DNA of 64,000 bases from Malachius bipustulatus (GCA_910589415.1 OU342634.1:42524723-42588722), one strand, 5' to 3'; positions 36,501-46,378 are shown, numbered from the stretch's first letter. The notes: generated by a model from the letters alone, not told the origin. Translations and numbers: made by a program.

Positions 36501-39281
36501 TAATTAATGATCTTGTATTTTTAATCAGTAATTAACTCTTCTCAAAGCGAGCAGAATTCATTTTCAGAAATATCAGACCAATGGTTTGATAATACAGGGC
36601 ATTTTAAAATTAGTAATTATCTCAAAATTTTAAACTGACGTACGAACAACCGGCCCTGAGTACGTTAAAGTGGCATAAATGACAACTAAAAGCAAGTTTT
36701 CATTAATATTTATGATACTGTCACTTTTTTAATATAAAATAAAATACCAACCTCTAGAGTACACAAATTTATATTTCTTGTCGACTTAGAATTCAAAAAT
36801 TGATGTTTCTTGGCGATTTAACAAAAATCTTGTTTGATATACACATTGCAAAAAGAGTGTTTTAACCACGAACGAAAATTTCTAAACGAGGCCGAAGGCC
36901 GCAAGCTTGACAATCATCAAAGTGCATGCCTATAAACACTCTCTCAAGATCTCACACAAGTTTTTTTTGTTAAATCGCGTAGAACCAACAATTTATTAAT
37001 TCTAAGTCGTCAAGAAAAACAAATTTGTGTACCTAGAGATTGGTACCTATTTTATAATGTCAAAGTGACAGTATCATGAAGATTCAAGACGATACAAGAA
37101 GATACAAGATGAAAACGTGTTTTCAATTGTCATTTATGTAATCTTTAAGCACAAGTACGCAAAAGCTATCACTTTTTGGCGCTTGTGCCTAAAGGAATGT
37201 TACGTCGAAACTAAAATGACAATCAAACTTGAATAAGTGACCAAACAAACACTTGACCAAGTATAATATTTATTATGTCTATACGATAATTATATATATG
37301 AGTACGTTCCACTAATGGAAATGTCTATTTTCAGGTCAATGATTAACCTCTTCCTGTGCATCACGCAAATTGGCTTCTGCTGTGTTTACTTTGTATTCGT
37401 GGCAGCAAATCTCCACGATATCGTGAAACACCATCTAGTCGATATCAGTATTAATTGGTACTTACTAATGCTCCTGCCGCCGATGATCCTCCTGAATTTG
37501 GTGAAGAATCTCAAGTACCTGGCACCCGTCTCCCTGGTCGCATCCATTCTGACATGCAGCGGACTTGTCATAACTTTCTTCTATATGCTACAAGGACTGC
37601 CCCATACTTCAAAAGTAAATGCGTTTTCTTCATGGTCGCAGTTGCCGTTGTATTTTGGCACAGCCATATATGCATTTGAAGGCATAGGAGTGGTACGTAG
37701 ATACTTTTATGTTTTCATTACTTTTGATTCTATTTTCATGATCCTCACAATTTGTTTTGTGCAAAAAAAAATGACCTCATGCGACCACCCCATGCAAAAC
37801 CTACTTTCCTGTAGGTTTTAGAAAAAAGTTTCCAAAAATCAGTTAGTTTTTCTTCTCAGTACTAACACGACATGTCTTATCACTATTAGCATTTATCAAA
37901 GATAATGTCACAAATCTATTTTTCCCAAACACAAATTTTTTGAAAAATTTTAACACCCTGTATCTCGAAAACTAAAACTCCAACGACATATATCTAAACG
38001 AAATTTGTCGCGTATTTTTGCATATCCTAGAGGCCCTTTAATTTTGCATCATAGTCATCAATCTATTATTTAATTTAACCTATTCTTTAATTCATTAAAG
38101 AAAAGGGAGACCGTTTTGGCTAAAGTGAATCAAATTGAATCTGGTAGTCCAGGATATATTTTTCTCGTGGGTACTATTTTTTGATGAGTTGATCTTCTCA
38201 TGATGACCATAAAGATTTTTTAAACAAATATTTATTTTAATTTTTTCAGATATTGCCTTTGGAGAATAATATGAAGAACCCAGAAGATTTCGGTGGATGT
38301 ACTGGAGTACTGAATACTGGAATGGTAATTGTTGCCAGCCTTTACACAGCGGTCGGCTTCTTCGGCTATGTGAAATATGGTGACCGAGCAGTTCAGGGAA
38401 GTGTGACTCTTTTATTGCCACCAGACGAATTGTAAGTAAAAAATATATTCATTTCACTCCCAGCTAATTAATATTACTGTTTTTTTTTTTGGTTTCTAAT
38501 TATGAATTAATCACAATTCAAATATTAAGTTTTTCCTGTAAATGTTATGAAACATATTTCTTCCACTTAAAAAAAAATATTGTTGCCATAAAAATGTCTC
38601 ATTTAAATACAAAACTTGACTAGTTTTCCTAATTACATGTATAAATGCCCCAACTAAACTGAAGGTAATACTAATTAGGTACTAATTATTATTAGAGGTG
38701 GATATCATGGTTGAAGTTACCCGTAGTAATTGCTTGGCATGATAGATTTGTTTATGCCAGTAAACGACCAAGTATGAAAAAATGAATTAGCAATTAAGCT
38801 TTGAGCTAATAGCCCTTAGTGAATGTTTCGTTAAACTAATATAATTATTGTTAATTTCAGGTTGGCAGAAAGCGTTCGTTTGACTATGGCGATTGCAATA
38901 TTTTTTTCCTATGGTCTACAGTTCTATGTTCCATTCAACATAATTTGGCCTTCAATTAAGAAGCACTTCCACACCGACAAATCTAAGAAAATTTCCGAAC
39001 TGGTTACCAGAACAATGCTGGTTTTTATAACTTTCGCTTTGGCTATTGCCATCCCAAATCTGGGTGCAGTTATATCGCTGGTTGGCGCTTTCAGCAGTTC
39101 AGCCTTAGCTCTTATATTTCCTCCATTAATAGAAATTGTTACTTTTTGGCCAGACAAACTTGGGAAATTTAAGTGGAAGCTCTGGAAGGATATACTGATA
39201 ATGATGTTTGGTATATCAGGTTTTATAGTGGGATCATATGTTAGTATGCTAAACATCATAAACCCAGGGGAAGATCATTAG
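24517..39281 (+). CDS. SLC36-family proton-coupled amino acid transporter, 6 coding exons
   Basis: A multi-pass membrane symporter that moves small amino acids with protons at the plasma or lysosomal membrane (family knowledge). Exons: 24517-24567 (predicted), 27131-27280, 32432-32721, 37335-37692, 38250-38431, 38861-39281. All join in phase to give 483 residues. Translation from the exon 2 Met (27167) would give 454, also a normal family length. The first membrane segment carries the family signature LLKGNVGTGILAMPDAF (81-97). The junction of exons 4 and 5 restores GIGVILPLENNMKNP, another hallmark, and the C-terminal exon supplies the last hydrophobic segments. About 11 membrane helices are expected. 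An N-terminal di-leucine/acidic stretch (RLLDSDY, SLLDLE) may be a sorting signal. Introns 1-3 are 2.6-5.2 kb and rich in transposons; introns 4-5 are short. It is close to Drosophila pathetic and its relatives, but which paralogue cannot be told. Confidence 0.92.
25307..25603 (-). mobile_element. tRNA-derived SINE, copy 2, with ~12-bp target-site duplication
   Basis: The SINE body is 25319-25591 on the minus strand, with a long poly(A) tail seen as the T run ending near 25335. It is flanked by TTTGAGAGTATT at 25307-25318 and 25592-25603. The head has A box TGGCCTAGTGG (complement of 25570-25580) and B box GGTTCGAAACTC (complement of 25526-25537). The tail is shared with the SINE at 10615-10839, but the head comes from a different tRNA. 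It lies in SLC36 intron 1. The ORF starting at 25524 on the plus strand is accidental. Confidence 0.9.
26501..26990 (+). repeat. One end of a long-TIR mariner-type element
   Basis: It opens TATACAGGGTGTCAAGCTTT at 26499 and continues as AT-rich sequence resembling the arms of the other elements. No matching second arm was found nearby. It lies in SLC36 intron 1. Confidence 0.4.
27131..27280 (+). CDS. SLC36 coding exon 2 (cytosolic N-terminus)
   Basis: It follows the acceptor CTTTTACATTTAAG. It encodes 12 residues before an internal Met (27167), then MKNDEKQRLLDSDYQSDNAS and so on to PMPNRK, in phase 0 at GTAATT. It is hydrophilic and acidic, as expected for the tail before the first membrane segment. 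Confidence 0.82.
27886..29080. repeat. 1.2 kb palindromic MITE, family E, in SLC36 intron 2
   Basis: The left arm from GACAAAAATAGTAACGGAAT (27886) is mirrored by the right arm ending near ATTCCGTTACTTGTCAA (29080). Correspondence continues to near 28500. Examples are GGAGGTCGTC near 28330 against GACGACCTCC near 28612, and CTGTCGGATAACTAG near 28245 against TAATTATCCGACAG near 28695. No transposase is present. A half copy is at 21028-21440. Confidence 0.85.
29420..29660 (+). repeat. Half copy of palindromic family A
   Basis: TATACGAGGTTTGTTAAAAA (29431) and TTGATCAGAATTGAAAACAA (29602) match the family A left arm (near 1395 and 1482) in the same order. The second arm is missing. Confidence 0.6.
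30651..30694. repeat. 11-bp tandem repeat
   Basis: Four near-perfect copies of TCGAAATCTCC in SLC36 intron 2. Scattered TATCTCGAAG/ATAACTCGAA motifs follow to about 30990, suggesting the remains of a larger repeated element. Confidence 0.65.
31003..31134. repeat. ~130 bp fold-back element
   Basis: ATTTATGTATCA at 31002 pairs with TGATACATAA near 31125-31134. Internal blocks GGATGTTAAT/ATTAACATCC and GGGCAAC/GTTGCCC also pair, and the centre is CGAGGGACGTTAGTCCCGAG. A small MITE in SLC36 intron 2. Confidence 0.75.
31556..32085 (+). pseudogene. 5'-truncated LINE: end of a jockey/CR1-type reverse transcriptase plus 3' UTR
   Basis: The readable part starts near 31560 (LGTLFRTKEF) and includes YKAQIRPSLEYCSHVWSSAP and DSIQKRAIHLIGDP, which are characteristic of the region after the catalytic core in insect non-LTR elements. 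The frame breaks after 31844; further pieces (LWNSIPKDVFP, then a stop near 32028) are visible in other frames. The A-rich end is near 32070-32085. It lies in SLC36 intron 2, same orientation as the gene, and is non-functional. Confidence 0.8.
32432..32721 (+). CDS. SLC36 coding exon 3 (first two membrane segments)
   Basis: It starts IEHPTSNFDTMVHLLKGNVG after a long pyrimidine tract and AAAG. It contains the family signature GTGILAMPDAFRNAGW, the second hydrophobic segment GLAGTLMMGAMCTHC, and an end at RFSKLA in phase 2 at GTAAGA. Confidence 0.93.
32722..35801. other. SLC36 intron 3, first part
   Basis: AT-rich intron sequence. At 33808-33831 and 33888-33912 two near-palindromes (GGCATTACTGACTGATAATGCC and a longer GGGCATTATCATATAAGTAATG-type block) are paired around a short GC-richer centre, which suggests a small fold-back element. 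The ORFs at 34730 and 35186 show no recognisable similarity. Confidence 0.4.
35802..35917. repeat. ~116 bp hairpin element
   Basis: ATCGCAGCTGGTAAAAGTGG at 35802 pairs with the complementary block ending GCAACTGCGAT at 35917. The arms continue through GTGATACCTACT/AGTAGGTATCAC and GAAGTAATA/TATTACTTC. It would fold into one long stem with a short loop. In SLC36 intron 3. Confidence 0.8.
36421..36655. repeat. 235 bp MITE with ~50 bp inverted repeats
   Basis: It starts GGCCGGTTGTTCGTACGTCA and ends with the reverse complement TGACGTACGAACAACCGGCC. The repeats extend inward to about 50 bp. The flanks read CTGAA before and CTGAG after, possibly a short target duplication with one change. The superfamily was not determined. 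Confidence 0.85.
36712..37077. repeat. 366 bp MITE with ~90 bp inverted repeats
   Basis: ATGATACTGTCACTTT (36712) is mirrored by AAAGTGACAGTATCAT (37077). Pairing continues through CCAACCTCTAGAGTACACAA and its complement near 37030 and on to CAATTTATTAATTC. It lies only 57 bp from the preceding MITE in SLC36 intron 3. No clear target duplication. Confidence 0.8.
37335..37692 (+). CDS. SLC36 coding exon 4 (central membrane segments)
   Basis: It begins SMINLFLCITQIGFCCVYFV and ends AIYAFEGIGV at donor GTACGT. It has three or four hydrophobic stretches. FAFEGIGV-type endings are typical of the family immediately before LPLENNM. The longer ORF through the donor is an artefact. Confidence 0.92.
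37954..37972. repeat. Solo mariner-type terminal motif
   Basis: CACCCTGTATCTCGAAAAC in SLC36 intron 4, identical to the block inside family D at 23041-23061. Probably the remnant of an excised or decayed element. Confidence 0.45.
38250..38431 (+). CDS. SLC36 coding exon 5
   Basis: ILPLENNMKNPEDFGGCTGV, then a hydrophobic segment (VIVASLYTAVGFFGYVKYG) and SVTLLLPPDEL. It ends in phase 2 at GTAAGT. Confidence 0.93.
38861..39281 (+). CDS. SLC36 coding exon 6 (C-terminal)
   Basis: It restores LLAESVRLTMAIAIFFSYGL across the junction. It then carries the last four hydrophobic segments and ends NIINPGEDH before TAG at 39279-39281. Confidence 0.93.
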
Positions 39282-39442
39282 GTTGACGGAATTTATTAGT
39301 TAAATTGACAATAAGTGTATGACAATAATTCCTCTGAATTTTAAGTTATGATAATTGTTTAGAGGAAACCCCGATGACTTAAAGCCCTTTAAAAGATGTT
39401 TGTTAACTAGATGTTAGAATATATTAAGAAAAACTTTACGAA

Positions 39443-39448
39443 AATAAA
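39443..39448 (+). promoter_or_regulatory. SLC36 poly(A) signal
   Basis: Canonical AATAAA about 160 bp past the SLC36 stop codon, followed by a GT-rich stretch (TTGGAATCTGTTG). Further AATAAA motifs beyond 40500 could serve a longer UTR. Confidence 0.6.
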
Positions 39449-39481
39449 TTGGAATCTGTTGTACCTAATATATTTCGGGTG

Positions 39482-41530
39482 ATGTACTTAAGCCGCTGGT
39501 GGCTAAGTAGCTTATTAGAAAATATGCAAGAAACACTCAAATTTTATGAATATTTCGATGTTATAGAGAAGTCTCGATATTTGCATGTATTTTTAAAGAG
39601 GTGATGAATGAGGAATAAGATTGAAGTATGAACGATTAGTACTATATTTGTTTATTTTCGACAACACATATCACTTTTACAATTTCAAGTCTAATATATT
39701 TTTTCATAATAATGATAAGTAAGTAGTAACTGTCTTGAAGAATATTAGGGTCGTTATCAGTGACACAGTATCAGAAGTAATGTTCAGTAAAATCTTATAG
39801 TGTTTAAAAATTATTCAGGATAATGTAAAATGGTACACAATGCGCACAAGAGGTTTCAGAAGATACTTTTCTTCATTCTGAAAAATAAAATTAGTCTGGG
39901 TATTAATATTAATAGAGGTATTGCAATTTTGTTTCTTAAGCTTAAAAAATTAGTACAGTTGGGCTCATACTACCTGATTTTCACAATTTAAGCAGTCAAG
40001 ATGCAGAATAGGAAGACATCAATAGGTCAATTTTCTTCTAGGATACTTTCAAAATTAGTAAGGGAATCGCTCACACACTCACTTATAGATTCACTGAAAT
40101 TTGTGCTATTTTATGCACCTTATAAAGGAATTTCAAAATTATGTTGTTAATAATTGCTCCAAAAACAGTTAATAATTCTTAGGATACTTCGTAATCGTTT
40201 CCATCATTAATTTTGAAAACCAGCTTCTGTATATGAACAATTGTTGTCAGGGAACGAGTTGTTGAGGATTCATGTTACATGTCAATGTATCATTTTTCGA
40301 TGCCCTATCACACTAAAATTTTATATTAAATATTATATTATTGCACATCACTAAATAATTAAAAATTTCTATTTTTATTTTATTTAAAATCATTGCTGAG
40401 TGTATTTTTGTAGTATTAAAAATGAAAGTGATTTGTATTCTTGTGATATCAGTATTTTAGTGTAAGTTATAATTTAATATATGTAGAGGTATATTAAAAT
40501 AAATATAATAAATGTTAATGTAAATAATTTTTGTACATAATGATTATTATGATGTATAATAATAATTTAAAATCAAATGATTTATTCTAGTTTTATTTTT
40601 ATGACAACTTTATAAATAAATTGTCCTATTTATACCTCTTGATTGGAGAATATGTCACTTACAGCTCCCTTTTGAATATCCTCCTTTTCTTTATAACTTT
40701 AGTTCGAAGAATCTGAATCTTTCAGCGAGGTGAAACAATTTAACCAAAAAATTAATAAATTAAATAAAAATTATCCTAAAAAGGTAATCTTACTTTGATG
40801 GTAATGAAACCCAACGTTGAAAAGTACCTATTCTTGTTATTTGTTCTCTATATGAGCAATAAATCGCTTATAGTTAATAAAAATATGGTAGGTAGGTACC
40901 TGTACGAAAATTAATAAGATGCAGGGCTAGAAAAGGATCTTAGAATAAAATAATTGTTTTGGTTGACTTCACAGCAATTTTGCATTACAATTTACAAATA
41001 GAGGGGTTACTATTTCGATAATAAGATAATCTACGAATATTTTAGGTTTTAAAACATGGATGTACCTTACCTACTAGTAAGCCCTTTTCCTTTATAATAA
41101 GTGTGCATTGAATTGGGAATTTCTGTTGCCTTCTGGAAACAAAAATAGCATGAAACCAGATCATATGATAGTGGAATCGTCAAATTAGTTTAAAATTTTG
41201 TCTTTCCAATAACAATCTTAATAAGAAACTTCTGGGCTAGTATTTGGATAAAATTGAAAACTAAATTGAATCCTCTTCAACTTCATGATTTTTTTTAACA
41301 TAAGGTTTTCGCTGTCAATTTTTTAGGATGGTGATGCGAACCGTGGTCGCTTGGAGTCGTAAACTTAGGGTCATAGTTGGTTCGAGTTATGCTAGGGCAA
41401 GCATACATTCCTGCAAAGTTTCAAGACTCCGTAACCTGCTAAATACAAACAAGAACTGTTCATGATTGCTTCGGTCAACTCTATCAGGTAAACTGTCTCA
41501 CCTTAAATTATTTACTATTTCATTCAAGTT
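39482..41530. other. AT-rich intergenic sequence downstream of SLC36
   Basis: No ORF or repeat recognised. The first kilobase may be an extended SLC36 3' UTR. Confidence 0.4.
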
Positions 41531-41815
41531 ATAGTTTGCAAGTAATCTGACTAATCAGAAACCATCGTGGTGTTTTCAGTAGTAATATCACAATAAGTGA
41601 TTGAATTTTCGCGATAAGTCTGTCGATTTATTTCCAAGTAGAAAACACCAAACTCGTCCTGCGGACTCGTGGTGTTTACTATTTAAGCAACTAAGTTGAG
41701 TTTAGAAATAAAAGACAAAGTTATCGCCAAAATTCAATACAAGTTGTACTTCATTAGAGTATTTCACGATTAAAGTAAGACCAAATACATTAGATAATAA
41801 TACGTGCAGCTCTCC
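41530..41815. repeat. Left part of a fold-back cluster
   Basis: It contains GTGGTGTTTT/AAAACACCA motifs in both orientations and CAGAAACCATCGTGGTGTTT. The block 41625-41720 is inverted relative to 44375-44475. Its inner end (41780-41811, ACCAAATACATTAGATAATA and onward) is inverted relative to 43628-43658 with one mismatch. These repeats bracket the BEL/Pao remnant. Confidence 0.7.
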
Positions 41816-42007
41816 GCTATTTACTGTAATAAAAGTGAAGTATGAAAAAGGAGCGCCATCTACACGCCTCGATCGCTAACTACACAAGACACCGGATATG
41901 AAAAGCACGGATGTAATATAAATTATATTCACAGACATAATTAAATTATCTAGAGTTTTTGGTGTATCAGGTAATGATGGGGTTGACGCAGAGCTAGACG
42001 ACAGGAG

Positions 42008-42150
42008 TACTTGAAAGAGTACTCGTAAATAAATTGAAATTCGAGTACGAAACTCAGAAAATGTACTCGTAAGTATTTACTAATAAGTACTTTGGCAGAC
42101 AGGTGTATGGGTACGAGTAATACTCGTGAAAACACGAGTATATATAATTA
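42008..42150. repeat. Cluster of ACTCGT/ACGAGT motifs
   Basis: At least six copies of GTACTCG or CGAGTAC-type motifs in both orientations within ~140 bp. Such subterminal motif clusters are seen at the ends of hAT-type elements, but no terminal repeat or target duplication was found. Confidence 0.4.
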
Positions 42151-42371
42151 TTATACAAACATGTCAGTGCGCAGCCTATGACGTCAGGCATGTGACACCT
42201 ACATACAATACAGCAGCAGTAATAATAAGGTGAATTAGTGGTTTATTTCGATGCTTATTGCATTTTTGTTGAAATATTTTTAATTGGTACCCGTATGCGT
42301 GCCACTGTTTAACCCACCAAGTTTCGTTGCAAATCCAAGCAAATAAATAAGTCGTCAGTTTTTAAGTAAAC

Positions 42372-43493
42372 CTATTGTTGGAGTTTTTGAACTCTTTGGA
42401 AGCACGATAATCTAGACTCTGGAATCTTCAAAATACACGGATCTGGCAGTGACAATAGTCTTCTTCCCACCAAAAAGTGAGCGGGAGTAAGAGGATTTAA
42501 ATTGTTGGGATCGTGAGAGAGGGGTGACAAAGGTCTGGAATTCATGATGACCTCAATTTGTACGAGTAATGTATACATCTCTTCAAATGTCATAGACGAA
42601 AAAAAGTCCTCCGAAGTGAGGTGATCCGGGGGGTATGAAGTGCCAATCGACTCCTTCGCCTGCCAGCCTCAACAATGCTGTCTTTATTTTTTAATACAAA
42701 AACCCTCAACTTGTCTAACTCGGTTTTTGCTCCCCTAAAATTTGTCCCGTTGTCCGAATACATATTGGAAGGCTTTCCCCTACGGGCAATAAATCTCTTT
42801 AAAGCCAAAATAAACGAATCAGTTGAAAAATCTGTAACAAGTTCAAGCAAATATAAGACTTTGAAACCCTACAACCACGCCCCTTCGTATCATTTAAATT
42901 TATTGGACCAGCATAGTCCACCCAAATATTTTGAGAAGGGTAAGAAGGATTAATTCTGCAAGCTGGCAAATTACCCATTATTGGGGTTATTATTTTTGGC
43001 GCAACACGAAAACACCTCACACATTCGTGAACCACTCTTTTTGTCGTATATCTTCCCGAAATTGCCCAAAATCGCTCTCGCACAGATGCTAATAGGTGTT
43101 GCGGACCAGCATGCAACAAATGCAAATGTTCCCTTGTAAATATTAATTTCGTTTTTTTTTTGCAATTTTTTGCCGGTAACAGAATTGGATGATGTTTATC
43201 CATATCAAATTCAGAATTCACCAACCTTCCTCCAACGCGAATCAAAATTTTTTCATCCAAGAAAGGGTTCAAATTTCGAATTGACGGAGCCACATTACAT
43301 TGCTGCAATGTTCTGTTGAAACAGTTCTTTCAGCAAAGCATCTCGTTTGTACATATTTAACCAAAACCATTAAAGAATTATTTAGGTCTTCCGATGACAA
43401 TAGGCCAATACATCTATCTTGTCTTGGCTTTACGCAATTATTCGCAACACTTAACGTTTTGTAATTAGAATTAGAATAAACTACTATAGTCAA
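42372..43493 (-). pseudogene. BEL/Pao retrotransposon remnant: integrase region
   Basis: Successive minus-strand fragments, in order from 43493 down, match the end of RNase H, the zinc-binding and core integrase (FLDEKILIRVGGRL, HLLHAGPQHLLASVR, WVDYAGP, SDNGTNFRGA) and the C-terminal NSRPLSPLS...LTPAHFLVGR region. These are typical BEL/Pao signatures. At least three frame breaks separate the pieces, and LTRs were not found. It is non-functional and partial. Confidence 0.85.
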
Positions 43494-43910
43494 AAAGTTT
43501 ATAAATCATAAGCAAAGTAAACGTCAGATTGACGTTTCGTTCAATTAAATTGACATTTCAAATCAACGCTAGTTAGATATCGAGCCGCTTGGGCGACAGT
43601 AACTTCCGGTGACAATTTTCAGTGGAAGCTGCACGTATTATTATCTAGTGTATTTGGTAAGACGTCAAAAAATTTAAATACATTTTGACGTGCAGCTACA
43701 ATTATTTATTGTCTAACTGTCAAACTTTACATTGTTAAGCCTAATTTAAGCGTCTGTATCCATGGCTTTGTCGTTGAAAACACCACGCTGATAGACCAAT
43801 CAGAACTTCAGAATTGAAACTCGTTTTTTGACGTTTTTGAAAGGTGTTTTCGCGACTATTTCACTCATATTAAATTTATCAATTATTCTGACCAATCAGA
43901 AACCAGAGAG

Positions 43911-43936
43911 CGTGGTGTTTTCGCGAAAACACCACG
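43911..43936. repeat. Perfect 26-bp palindrome
   Basis: CGTGGTGTTTTCG followed immediately by its exact reverse complement. A 13-bp dyad without spacer is very unlikely by chance. The half-site GTGGTGTTT recurs around it and in the left part of the cluster. Confidence 0.9.
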
Positions 43937-44018
43937 TCTTTCCATTCTGATCGATCTATCAGGGTGGTGTTTACAACATCGAAACCATGGATATACGGAT
44001 CGCTTAATAATTAAAGTT

Positions 44019-44078
44019 CCAGATGCAGCACACTGATGAGCCCCAGTAGGGCGAAACACGTGACTGTGCTTTTTCTGG
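44019..44078 (+). ncRNA. Type I hammerhead ribozyme (one core change)
   Basis: Core elements in order: stem I strand CCAGA (44019) with internal loop TGC and AGCACA (44027-44032); CTGATGA (44033-44039); stem II GCCC with loop CAGTA and GGGC (44040-44052); GAA then A15.1 (44053-44056); short self-complementary stem III ACAC/GTGA (44056-44063); C17 (44064); and the second stem I strand TGTGCT, loop TTT, TCTGG (44065-44078). Every invariant position fits except 16.1, which is A instead of U and breaks the pair with A15.1, so cleavage is probably impaired. The tiny stem III resembles hammerheads of schistosome satellites, Penelope-like elements and retrozymes. The 'ORFs' crossing it are accidental. 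Confidence 0.82.
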
Positions 44079-44480
44079 TACTTTGGTTGGCTCTGTTGTT
44101 GGATGTGTGGAGGCTCTCTTGATTGGAGTTTCGGGCACTGCCAGCATGACAACTGTTAGGGCGATGGAGAAATACTCCGACCCCACGTAACAGGCTAGTA
44201 ATAATTGCATTTTATGTGCTTTATACTCATGAGACCTACATTCACTTTTTTATGAATTAATTTAAAGTTTGACAGTTGGACAATAAATAATTATTGTAGC
44301 TGCATGTCAAAATGAATCTAAATTTTTTGACGTTTCACTTTATTCGTGCAAGAGTCTATAAAATACGACTCGTGATTATTTCTAAACTCTACTAAGTTAC
44401 CTACTTAAAGAAAAACACCACGAGTCTGCAGGACAAGTCTGGTGTTAGAAATACTTTCGTTAGAAATAAATCGGCCTTCT

Positions 44481-46378
44481 ATTTATATTATATTTCTATG
44501 ATACTAATAATTCAATAATTCAATAGGCACCGCAGCAGATTAAAACCAAATTTATGAATGCGCGATGGCCAGTCATGCAATGTTGAACTGGAGTTTTAGT
44601 TCTAACAACTTTAATTTTCTATGTAGGTAAAAAAAAGGTCATGTTGTAGTTCCCACTACTTTTCCATTGATGATAATTTATGGTGATGTTGACCTTGTCT
44701 CTTTAGTGGATAATGATTTGTTGGGCTTTTAATAATTCATTCTTGAATCACTACACTGCCGATTCATTGACGTGATAAATACCCTATTGAGAGCGTTCTT
44801 GGTTTTTTTCAACTCTAGGAACATACAAGCTATCCTGAACCCAATTCCTAATGGAAACTGGTTGGAACTTGATTAAAAGTTATGCTTTCCGAGAAACTTT
44901 TTCTTTATGTTGTACCTACGTCACAAGCCATCTAAAAATGTCAAATTTCCAATTTTCTAAATTTATTTCCAAAGTTCACAAAAAATACTTAGGACTTATT
45001 TCAGGTAAGACCAGTGAACTTTTTTTAGGAAAAAAGTGACAATAAATGTTTAAAAAACAATATGACAATGGGCCGTATGATTCCCCTAGAGTACCTTGAT
45101 ATAAAATTATGATAAAGAATACGGAAACTAATCTTTCCTCTCTTTCCCGGGTGATATTCTGGAGTTCGTAGGAATCGATTCCCATGTGAGAGTTCACAAT
45201 CATGAAAACCGGTCAACCTAAGGGTACCTGCATTACCGACTGTGAAATTAAAAGTCAGTTTTTTCACGAGTATACAACCGTCTAAAAATTCCCACTATTT
45301 ATTATTTAGCCAGTTTATTTGAAACTTATTATAATACTCTGTCAATATTTATCTATTACTGGTGTATTTTGGGTAGGTAAAAAAAAACACTCAGCAGGCA
45401 GTTATTGTTGCGGAAACTACGGCGCACATCTACACGAAAGTTTGTCAGATAGGTTTAATTAATATACCTTCATGAACCTTATTTTCCAAATCAGGGAAGC
45501 CACAGGGATATTTGACACATAGACCCAGGTAAGCACCGTCACAGTTGGTGCCGATCGGATGGGAAGTTTTTATTTAGATCACTCCGTTGTCCATGTATCT
45601 GTTAAGACACATTTTTTGCTCAGTAACTGTAAGATATCCAGTTAAAAATGATAGTTTCTTAGACCCGTAATATGTTTTTAATACCCACTTAAATAGGATT
45701 CCTCGTTCTCTAGTTGTGTCAGCATTTTGTGTACTTTCTTCAAACTTTGCTTTTTTTACTTTCTACCCACGCATGTGACCAAATGTACCAAAAATATGAC
45801 ATCCAGCTGTTTGAACATCTCCATGTCAAGTTTGCACTTTGATGAATTAAAACGATCTCCGGTGATTGTTCCATCCCCACGAACTCGAGAATCCCCCCCC
45901 CCCCCTCCCGATCGGTAGCGATCTGAGAGAGAAAAAGCACGGAACATAGCACGGAAAATGACACTAATATCCGTACAGCTACCTACTCTACATTCCCATT
46001 CGTTAAAATGGGCTCTAGATTTCAATAGAGAGGAAATCAATAATAAATCTACCGAATTACACATCCATAACTACGCCAAGCTAACCATTATTGTCTGGAT
46101 TTTGTCAGAATATCATTTGTAGCAACAAAGAAAAAATATTGACATTACTCTTTTTGGTATTACTTGTCACAAAATTTTAATGATATTTTATTTAAAAATT
46201 AAAAATTTCTGTATTATCATACAAAAATAAGCAGCTTTAACCAAGATAAAAAACTTAAATACCTAAAATAAAAATAATACTGATACTTTTTTCTCCCAAT
46301 TAAGGTAATTACTTACATATATTTTAAAATTAAAATTAATTATAATGATGGAATTTACCATTTACCGTATACGTTAAA
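44481..46378. other. AT-rich intergenic sequence
   Basis: No gene recognised. Contains a C run at about 45893-45905 and small ORFs without similarity. The last 100 bp are presumably the promoter and 5' leader of the gene at 46379. Confidence 0.4.

Larger units (their letters stand above)
43561..44480. repeat. Right part of a fold-back cluster containing a hammerhead motif
   Basis: The blocks 43661-43730 and 44267-44336 are inverted copies of each other (TTTGACGTGCAGCTACAATT near 43684 and its complement). Between them lie two ACCAATCAGAA sites, several GTGGTGTTT motifs in both orientations, a perfect 26-bp palindrome and the hammerhead ribozyme. The outermost block (44375-44475) is inverted relative to 41625-41720. 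Confidence 0.7.

Noticed and set aside
37315..37821. 168-residue ORF read through as one protein end
   Set aside because: Residues after GIGV are intron; the donor GTACGT at 37693 joins in phase to ILPLENNM at 38250, restoring a family hallmark.
45893..45905. C run as a possible regulatory G-quadruplex
   Set aside because: A single homopolymer run without the four spaced G tracts of a clear quadruplex motif.
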